From Hydrangea macrophylla (Eukaryota; Streptophyta; Magnoliopsida; Cornales; Hydrangeaceae): a DNA stretch of 64,000 bases. The stretch spans positions 75,238,634-75,302,633 of the forward strand of contig CM066997.1 in the NCBI GenBank assembly GCA_033977485.1. The letters are read 5' to 3'. The notes beneath the pieces are model-generated. The model did no database searches. It saw only the letters and a program-made list of their open reading frames with translations, and was not told the origin of the DNA. Position numbers and translations under genes: made by a program. Below are positions 57,084 through 64,000 of this stretch, piece after piece. Position 1 is the stretch's first letter, and every line of letters starts with the position of its first letter.

Positions 57084-59681
57084 TCATGGAGGCTGTAACT
57101 CGGATTTTGTACCCCTAAGGATGTCAGGTAGAGCTCGATGGTAAGCAGAAATCACGTCACTTTGAATTAATTCAATCGACAGTTTGTCAGTATGTTCAAA
57201 TCGATTTCTTACCTTTCGAGAAGATTCAGCATTAGGGTCCGAGGTATTAGGGTTCATCCAGTCATCATCCACTATATCTTTTTCGTTACTCACATTTATT
57301 TCTGTGGTAGGCTCAATATTCCGTCTTACCTCACCTTCCGCCTCATATAGGTAATCGTCATCTTTAGGAGGTTGATCCATAGCATTAAAAACGTTTAATT
57401 TTAAGTTCATGTTCCCAAACGACACTTTCATTACCCCCGTCCAGCAGTTAACACGTGCGTTGGCCGTAGCTAAGAATGGACGACCAAGAATAACAGGAGT
57501 GTATTTTCTCTTATCTAGCACCGGTTCGGTGTCAAGGACCATAAAATCAACAGAATAAAAACAGTGATCAACTTTAACTAAGACGTCCTCGACGATTCCT
57601 CTAGGTACTTTGACGGAACGATCCGCTAATTGAATAGTAGCGGCCGTAGGTTTAAGTTCACCTAAACCTAGTTGTTTATAGACGTGATAAGGTAAGAGGT
57701 TAACACTAGCTCCTAAGTCAAGGAGAGCCCTATGAATGATAGTGTCACCTATGACACATGAAATCGTTGGCGTACCAGGATCCTTATACTTTGGAGGTGA
57801 GTGTTGAAAAATAGAACTTACTTTTTCTGTGAGGAAGACCTTTTTCGGAGTATGACTGCGTATTTTACGCTTTTGAGTACAAAGGTTTTTTAAACATTTA
57901 GCATAAGCGGGAATTTGTTTTATAGCGTCGAGGAAAGGAATATTAATTTTAACTTGTTTAAATACCTCGAGTATATCTTCAGTTTTTGATTTTTTCTTGG
58001 AAAAATTAGATGGTTCCTCAACATTAGGTGGATATGGCATTCTCGGAATAAAATTTGTTGGGACCGGTTCATTCTCTTTCCTAACTCTATCCACGTCTTC
58101 ACCTTTTTCTTTATTCAAATTTAAATTTTTATTTTTTTCACCCCCATCCGGAATTACAACAACTTCCTCATCTCGAGTAGTCGTCCTAGTCGAAACAGCG
58201 TTCACGCTCTCACTCGTACTACCCACTGTGTATTGCCCCTTAGGTTGCTGAGTAGGTTGACTCGGCAACTTACTCTCAGTTAAACGGTTTAATGTATTAA
58301 CTACTTGTCCCATTTGGGATTCTATCTTTGCGATGGACTGAGTATGAGAGTGCACTAACTGAATTACCGAACCAAAGTTTTCAAGTGAGGCCAACACCTT
58401 CTCCTCAAATGCATTATTGCGTGGAGGTGGAGGAGGTAGTTGGTATTGACCTTGTTGATATTGGGGTCGGTACATATTAGGAAAATTAGTCGACCTAGGA
58501 TTATAATTATTTTGTGGGAATTGTTGCATAGAATTAACGTGTTGTTCAACAAATTCCGGATATTGAGATGCAGAAGGACATGCAAAGATATTATGGGACG
58601 GTTTAGAACATAATGCACATACTTCTAAAGAGGGTGGATTGGACGTTTTGTTCATTTGCATAAGTCGATCAAGTTTTCTATTTAATTCTTGTATTTGAAC
58701 TGATTGACTTGACTCAACTGTCACCTCTCGCTTAGGTTGAAGATGATATCCCTCGAAACGGACCGACACAGCCTGATGCATCGAATTCTCGCTTAGTGTT
58801 TCAAAAATCTTCCAAGCCTCATCGGCGCTTTTGTGTAGGAAAGTTCCCGTACAAACGGCATCGATGGTATTCCTAACAGAGGGAATAAGCCCCTCGTAGA
58901 AGACCTGAACAAGTTGCCACTTAGGAACCTGATGATGTGGGCAAGAGCGTAATAATTCTTTAAATTTTTCCCAAGTATCATAAAGCGTTTCCCCATCTTG
59001 CATTACAAAGTTTGTTATGGATTTCCTTATCTGATTTGTACGCATAATAGGGAAAAACTTTTGTAAAAATGCGGTGTGTAAGGCTTCCCATGTTTTAATT
59101 GTGTTTGGCTCAAGTGATTGAAGCCAATACTTAGCTTTGTCTCTTAACGAAAATGGAAAGAGCCGCAATTTTAATTCATCATCAGTAAGATTTTGAATTT
59201 TTAAAGTAGAACATATATCCTGAAAATCTCCTAAGTGTTGGTATGGATCTTCATTTAGACGGCCATGGAAGGATGGAAGTAGCGAGATCGTAGACGACTT
59301 TATCTCAAAGTGAGATGCTATCGCCTCCGGTAATTCAATACATGTTTGTGGCGTGTAAGTCGTCGGAATAAAATAATCTTTAAGTGGAGGAGGTGGCAGT
59401 ATATTAAGATTATTCATATTCGCACCATCATTTTGATTGTTATTGTTATTTCCACCGTCAGCCATTTGAATCGGTTCAATTTGAAAAGTTCGAGTTTTCC
59501 TTAACCGTTCACGGGTACTCTGAATTTCGGCCTCAAACAACGACGACGGAATCGGCGTTGATTCGTCGTCTTGCAACCTAGCTCTAGAAGCTTGGGTTGT
59601 GGACTTATTAGTTCTTAAGGTACGTTCAAGTTCAAGATCGAAAGATTTTAATTCTGGTTTATTTGAACGTGTACCCAACAT
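57084..59681 (-). CDS. gag: Intact gag-protease polyprotein, Athila-like
   Basis: 865 codons, no interruption; start ATG at 59681. Residues 100-300 are the gag domain (LPSFHGRLNEDPYQHLGDFQDICSTL would start it; then LFPFSLRDKAKYWLQSL, FLQKFFPIMRTNQIRKSI, ETLYDTWEKFKELLRSCPHH). A CCHC knuckle CALCSKPSHNIFAC is near residue 355. Then Q/P-rich low complexity, MPYPPNVEEPSNF and FKQVKINIPFLDAI. Protease near residues 640-780: LLDLGASVNLLP with the catalytic Asp, LADRSVKVPRGIVEDVLVKVD, VILGRPFLATANARVN. The ORF ends soon after protease. In Athila elements pol would follow; here none does. Gag would assemble particles and could be active. Confidence 0.95.
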   Translation of the reverse strand: MLGTRSNKPELKSFDLELERTLRTNKSTTQASRARLQDDESTPIPSSLFEAEIQSTRERLRKTRTFQIEPIQMADGGNNNNNQNDGANMNNLNILPPPPLKDYFIPTTYTPQTCIELPEAIASHFEIKSSTISLLPSFHGRLNEDPYQHLGDFQDICSTLKIQNLTDDELKLRLFPFSLRDKAKYWLQSLEPNTIKTWEALHTAFLQKFFPIMRTNQIRKSITNFVMQDGETLYDTWEKFKELLRSCPHHQVPKWQLVQVFYEGLIPSVRNTIDAVCTGTFLHKSADEAWKIFETLSENSMHQAVSVRFEGYHLQPKREVTVESSQSVQIQELNRKLDRLMQMNKTSNPPSLEVCALCSKPSHNIFACPSASQYPEFVEQHVNSMQQFPQNNYNPRSTNFPNMYRPQYQQGQYQLPPPPPRNNAFEEKVLASLENFGSVIQLVHSHTQSIAKIESQMGQVVNTLNRLTESKLPSQPTQQPKGQYTVGSTSESVNAVSTRTTTRDEEVVVIPDGGEKNKNLNLNKEKGEDVDRVRKENEPVPTNFIPRMPYPPNVEEPSNFSKKKSKTEDILEVFKQVKINIPFLDAIKQIPAYAKCLKNLCTQKRKIRSHTPKKVFLTEKVSSIFQHSPPKYKDPGTPTISCVIGDTIIHRALLDLGASVNLLPYHVYKQLGLGELKPTAATIQLADRSVKVPRGIVEDVLVKVDHCFYSVDFMVLDTEPVLDKRKYTPVILGRPFLATANARVNCWTGVMKVSFGNMNLKLNVFNAMDQPPKDDDYLYEAEGEVRRNIEPTTEINVSNEKDIVDDDWMNPNTSDPNAESSRKVRNRFEHTDKLSIELIQSDVISAYHRALPDILRGTKSELQPP

Positions 59682-60152
59682 AAACTAAAAGAAAGTAAAC
59701 TAAAAACAAAAACTGACTCAACTAAAAAAAATAACAAATAGCACTCACACAACTAAGATAACAAGCACTCAACTACTATGATGCATGAATATTATCCTGT
59801 AATGCAATGACCGCGTCAAGCCCAGCGCCCCGGGTTTCCTAGCTAATGCAGTGCAATTAACCCTAAACGAATGCAAATAGTGCATCATAGCGCCCTGACT
59901 TACAGTGGTTTAAAGCGAGTTTCACAAGAAGCAAGTTATTTTATTTTATTTATATTTTTATTTGCGTAAGCTCCTTTGATGTAATTAGCTACTCCACTCG
60001 GAAACGTTGGAATTTGATGACTCGAAAACCTATAAAATAAAAGAACAAGTTAATGATTTAAAACAAAAACGGACAATAAGAAAAATAAAAACTAACCTAA
60101 TATTTACGAATTAACTAAACTAAGATTATAAAATTAAAGGTAGTAACGCAAT
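59682..60152 (-). other. Leader of the nested element
   Basis: About 470 bases between primer site and gag ATG, AT-rich on both strands, no ORF. 59815-59835 carries a GC-rich AAGCCCAGCGCCCCGGG patch. Confidence 0.6.
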
Positions 60153-60169
60153 CCCCGACAACGGCGCCA
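60152..60169 (-). promoter_or_regulatory. Primer-binding site of the nested element (tRNA-Asp type)
   Basis: On minus TGGCGCCGTTGTCGGGGA, one base different from the site of element A, five bases from the end of the 5' LTR. Confidence 0.9.
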
Positions 60170-60174
60170 AAAAT

Positions 60175-61531
60175 TGATGTTGTCAATATCAAGATATAAA
60201 AGTATGCTTATTTATACTTTACTTTCAAAAGATTTGTAGTGTGGAAAGTAAAGGTCGAACCCACAGAGATTGAATTACTACGACTCTTAATTTTAAAACC
60301 TAAATCTAATTAATTATGAAAACGAGATTTTGATTTGAATTTTAATTAAACTAATAACAATGAAAATAAATCTAAATTACGAAAGCGATTTAAAATTGTT
60401 TTTATAAATATGTTTAAGGAACCTAGGATTGCAAATCCACCACTAGCTTCATAATAAGGAATATTTATGAATTACTTTAGCCTATTAAGTTGGATGATAA
60501 TGGGGAATTGTAGCTACAAGCCCAATTCCTCCGACAAGAAGATATTCATGGTTCAAGCACCAACATAATCCATCTTCGGTTAGCACGAATTATCCCACAC
60601 TAAAATAGGGTTGAGATCTAATCCGTCTAACCTAGGCATGGACTATTCGGATACTTGATAGCACAAATCAATAAAGCACCATCACATGTAAACAATCTAA
60701 ACAAGCACAGCAAGAATAGATCGTTGAACACATCACAGTCAAAATAGATCTAAGACAAGAATAAACTTTGAAAGCAATGATTTAATCAATAGAAGCACGA
60801 TTTATTTATAAAAATCCTCTAAACATGTGACTGTCATCCATACATAATAAAACTAAAATAAAAACATAAATAAAACCCTATTACTCGTCTAGGGCTTCAT
60901 TGAAACCCTAGATCTATGATCTAGCCGTCCATAGAAGTGATAGATGGCAAGAGGTTGATGGAGGAGGCCATGGAAACCCTTGGTCTTCTTCTTCTTCTCC
61001 TTGCTTCCCTTCCTTCAATGGCTGGAAGTATGGTTGTAGAATGTGTATGTATGGTTATGTAACAATGTCTAACCCTTTAATTGTAATAAAATAGGGTATA
61101 TATAGATTTACAACAAGTTTTGGAAGCCTTCCTAACCCGAAACGAACTGAAACTGATGTAATTTACAGTCTAGACGTCGTTTTGCAGTTTCGTTTGCACA
61201 GGAGTCTTCAGTATACTGAAATACGCAACTTTGGTTTTTACACATATCGCGCGAGCGCGACATTTGGCCTTTGCGCGCGCGGATCGCGCGAGCGATTCTG
61301 GGTTCTCGCGCGAGCGATTTTCTGGTTTTCGCGCCCGCGGCTCATGCGCGCGAACTGGCTTTTTCAGCTTTTTTTCTTTTGCTTTTTCACCCTGTTTAGC
61401 CTGGTTTAGGTGATTTCTTCCAAAACTTGTCAGAAAATAGAAAACGAAGTAAAAATATACAAAAACAGGATAAAAAGGTACTAACAAATGCTCGTTAAGG
61501 CGTATAAATAGGATTTGTTCTCTCCCGATCA
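60175..61531 (-). repeat. 5' LTR of the nested element
   Basis: 1,357 bp; ends match the 3' LTR. The difference in length is mainly a small deletion in the GC repeats near 61257 (one GCGAGCGGGTCGC unit missing) and a diverged patch near 61040-61075. Minus TATA box at 61094-61106. ORFs at 61170-61487 are repeat translations. Confidence 0.93.
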
Positions 61532-61536
61532 GAGAG

Positions 61537-62046
61537 TTCCCTCAGATCAAAGGGCAACAAGGCACTTTTGGGTTGGGGTACGAGCCCACAGAAGAAGACG
61601 TCGAGCTACAGAGGCCATGGAAGAAAAGGGTAAAGGGTCTCCCACCATACCGCAAGACCTTGAATGGACAATTCATCAAAGAAAGAGATGATTTCCCTTA
61701 CTACGGGTTCCCCGAACCCTGGATCCATCAAATCACTGGGAAAAGGCACCCCGGACTTGAAATCTTCGCTGACTGCGAGAGGCCTCCATATCAAGATCCG
61801 TTCTATCCCGAAAAAATTGAGAAAACCCCAGAGGAAGACTGGTTGAAATACCTGGACACTGAAGCCATCGAGAAAATGTGGGAGGAATCCGCTGAGAAGA
61901 AGGAAGAAAAGAAGGCCAAGAGCCAAGATGATCAGATCAAGCCAACTGAGGAGGGTCTGAGTCATCTGTCTGTGTCTCCCTATCCCCTGTTCCCCCAGAG
62001 TCTGTACTGCCGATTATCGAGTTTGTACCAGAGTCGGCTACTGTAA
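61537..62046 (+). pseudogene. Element D, continuation after the nested insertion
   Basis: In frame with 52541-53098 once the insert and one GAGAG are removed. It completes the G-patch segment (GTFGLGYEPTEEDVE) and the following PYRKTLNGQFIKERDDFPYYGFPEPW region, then an acidic, lysine-rich stretch. A frame change occurs near 62000 and a TAA ends this frame. Confidence 0.85.
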
Positions 62047-62081
62047 GTCCACCACTGTCCAATGTAGTCACTTCACCTATC

Positions 62082-64000
62082 ATGAATGAAATGAAAGACG
62101 ATTCTGCTTACTCCTCTATGTCTAATACTTGTGAATGCACAGATCCCTCCGAGGATCTCCCAATTGAACCTAAGCAACTAATTGAAAAACCACCTACTTA
62201 TGAAATAATTGAAGATACTTTATCAGTTAACCTAGGTGAAACAGATAATCCCCAAATCGTGCAAATTGGCTCAACTCTTAATAAAGAAGAAAAAGAAAAA
62301 TTAACCCTCTTGCTAAAAGAATTCAAAGATGTTTTCGCTTGGTCTTACGAAGACATGCCTAGGGTCGATCCCGACATTGTCTAACATTATATTCCCCTCC
62401 TCCCCAATTCTAAACCTGTCAAGCAGAAACTGAGGCGCATGAGGCCGGAATGGGCACTCAAGGTTAAAGAAGAAGTGGAGAAGCAATTCAAGGCAGGGTT
62501 CATCATTGTCACCGAATATCCAGAATGGGTTGCCAATATCGTGCCAGTCCTGAAGAAGGATGGAAAAGTTCGTGTGTGCATCGACTTCCGTGATCTAAAC
62601 AAGGCCAGTCCTAAGGATGACTTCCCGCTTCCCCACATTGATGTCTTGGTAGATAACACCGCAGGACATGAGCTACTGTCATTCATGGATGGTTTCTCAG
62701 GGTATAATCAGATTCTGATGGTGCCAGAAAATCGGGAAAAAATGACGTTCACCACCTCTTGGGGAACCTATTGTTATAGAGTAATGCCTTTCAGACTCAA
62801 GAATGCAGGGGCAACCTATCAAAGAGCTGCCACCACTCTGCTACATGATATGATTCACAAGGAGGTAGAAGTGTACGTAGATGACATGATCGTGAAGTCC
62901 AGGGACAGAGAAGGACACCTGGTAGCGCTGGAAAAGTTTTTTGAAAGGTTGCGCAAATACAAGATGAGGTTGAATCCAAAGAAATGCACTTTCGGTGTGA
63001 CCTCCGGTAAACTCTTGGATTTTCTCATCACACAAAGGGGGATAGAGATGGATCCCTCCAAGATCAAGGCAATCCTAGAAATGACACCACCACGGAATGA
63101 AAAAGTGGTAAGGGGGTTCCTCGGAAGAATCCAATTCATCAGCCGCTTCATTTCCAAGCTCACAACTACGTGCGATCCTCTATTCCGATTGTTGAGAAAA
63201 GGGGAGAAGTTCCAATGGGATGACCAATGCCAAGCCGCTTTCGACAAAATAAAAGCCTACCTTCAAAATCCCCTTGTCCTCTCACCACCTACGCCTCATA
63301 AGCCCTTATTCCTTTACCTATCCGTCTCCGAAAATGCCATGGGTTGGATGCTGGCCCAAGAAGGAGAAAAAAGCCACTCCGAAAAAGCCATATATTACCT
63401 CAGCAACAGGATGACTGGGTATGAGCTCAACTACTCTACCCTTGAAAAAACATGTTGGGCCTTGGTTTGGTGCACTCACCGATTAAGGCACTACATGCTA
63501 GCCTTCCTGGTTGTGCTCATATCCCACATGGATCCTCCAAAATACCTCCTCAAAAAATTCGCCCTGACCGGTCGTATATCCCGTTGGTTACTTCTACTAT
63601 CCGAATTCGATATCAAGTATGTTACGAGCAAATCGGTAAAAGGGAGAACCGTAGCTATGCATCTCGCAGAACATGCCGTTGACTCCGAAGAAAGTAGGGA
63701 CTTTCCATTTCCGGACGAGAATATCATGGAAATCAAGGAAGAACAGTGGAAGTTGTACTTTAATGGAGCAACCAACATGAAAGGATACAAAGTAGGAATG
63801 ATCCTAGTATCACCAAGTGGAGACCACACTCCGCTGGCAGTCAAACTCAATTATAACTCCACGAACAACACTGCTGAATATGAAGCATGCATTCTGGGAA
63901 TGGAAGCAGCCTTAGAGCTGAAAGTTTGGAAGTTGGATGTCTTTGGGGACTCCAACCTCATCATATCACAAGCAAGAGGAGAATGGAAAGTAAAAGAAGA
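62082..64000 (+). pseudogene. pol: RT, RNase H and second RNase H of element D (runs off the edge)
   Basis: 62082-62384: connector LLKEFKDVFAWSYEDMPRVDPDIV and a TAA where a Gln or Glu is usual. The same frame then stays open to the window end: KQKLRRMRPEWALKVKEEVEKQ, KVRVCIDFRDLNKASPKDDFPLPHID, FMDGFSGYNQILM, RVMPFRLKNAGATYQRA (Arg for the usual Gly), catalytic YVDD at 62874-62885. The first RNase H lacks its usual Asp (LYLSVSENAMG), common in Tat. The second RNase H starts near 63740 and reads LYFNGATN, with Asn (63762-63764) for the usual catalytic Asp; NNTAEYEACILGMEAALEL and FGDSNLIISQ are intact. Confidence 0.9.

Larger units (their letters stand above)
53099..61531 (-). mobile_element. 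Non-autonomous Athila-like gag-protease element, nested and young
   Basis: 8,433 bp bounded by GAGAG at 53094-53098 and 61532-61536. Two LTRs with inverted ends TGATCGGG...CAACATCA, a tRNA-Asp-type primer site next to the right (5') LTR, one intact 865-codon gag-protease ORF, and no RT, RNase H or integrase. The 2.6 kb between ORF and 3' LTR is non-coding. It must use enzymes of a related full element. By eye the LTRs differ at roughly 2 percent of positions, so insertion is recent compared with the other elements here. Confidence 0.93.
45956..64000 (+). mobile_element. Element D: Ogre/Tat retrotransposon, right end outside the window
   Basis: Long LTR, tRNA-Arg-type primer site, leader with tandem repeats, Ogre-type gag, protease with DTGS, a G-patch-like segment, RT with YVDD, RNase H and the start of the second RNase H. 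Split at 53098 by another element; reading resumes at 61537 in frame. Decay is light: a few stops and at least two frameshifts. Confidence 0.9.

Noticed and set aside
1..64000. Endogenous pararetrovirus or host resistance gene
   Set aside because: No movement protein, coat or NB-LRR motifs seen; all RT domains group with Ty3/gypsy elements by their motifs.

Overview
This window looks like gene-poor, repeat-dense nuclear DNA of a flowering plant, most likely a eudicot. I found no host protein gene, rRNA or tRNA that I would defend. Almost all of it is LTR retrotransposons of the Ty3/gypsy superfamily, inserted into each other and in decay, plus one Mutator-like DNA transposon and two weaker small-element candidates (MITE-like and SINE-like). 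The plant assignment rests on primer-binding sites that fit plant tRNA-iMet, tRNA-Asp and tRNA-Arg, on the lineages present (Athila, Tat/Ogre with a second RNase H, Tekay-type chromovirus) and on plant-style TATA boxes and AT-rich spacers. Species cannot be told.

Layout. 1-1193: LTR end of an unrelated element with a tRNA-iMet primer site. 1194-12421, continuing at 22795-22969: an old Athila-type element A (gag, protease, RT, RNase H, integrase, all broken). Its RNase H is split by a 1.97-kb Mutator-like element (5698-7669) with a perfect 9-bp target duplication. 12422-22794: a structurally complete Tekay-type chromovirus B with two LTRs, target duplication TCCAC, an extra acidic ORF ahead of gag, and a chromodomain; it sits in the 3' tail of A. 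22970-32790: a 3'-truncated Tat element C, itself hit by two solo LTRs (24631-26244 and 28970-30306). 32791-36791: unclassified LTR debris and a SINE-like unit. 36792-39090: the 5' end of a second B-like chromovirus E. 39531-43509: an inverted Ogre LTR piece and three tandem-repeat arrays. 43510-45955: two more LTR fragments. 45956-64000: an Ogre/Tat element D with an LTR of about 3.3 kb, running off the right edge. It is split inside its protease/G-patch region by a young, non-autonomous, gag-protease-only Athila-like element (53099-61531, minus strand, target duplication GAGAG) whose 865-codon ORF is intact.

Insertion order from nesting: A is older than the Mutator-like element, B and C; C is older than its two solo LTRs; D is older than the 53099-61531 element. 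In two cases (solo LTR at 28970 and element at 53099) removing the insert plus one target-site copy restores the host reading frame, which confirms the boundaries.

The most unusual signal is a parallel between unrelated LTR families. Most carry their own iterated, self-complementary short motif close upstream of the TATA box, sometimes with a second cluster downstream: GGATCGATCC, CAATCGATTG, CGATCGATCG, CAGTCGACTG, CCGATCGG, TCGCGCGA. The Mutator-like element carries AAGTGAAATTTCACTT, and the Ogre arrays are built from hairpin units. A second candidate novelty is the acidic ORF between primer site and gag in B and E, preceded in both by an acceptor-like CAG and, within the LTR, by a conserved 17-nt near-palindrome that looks like a splice donor.
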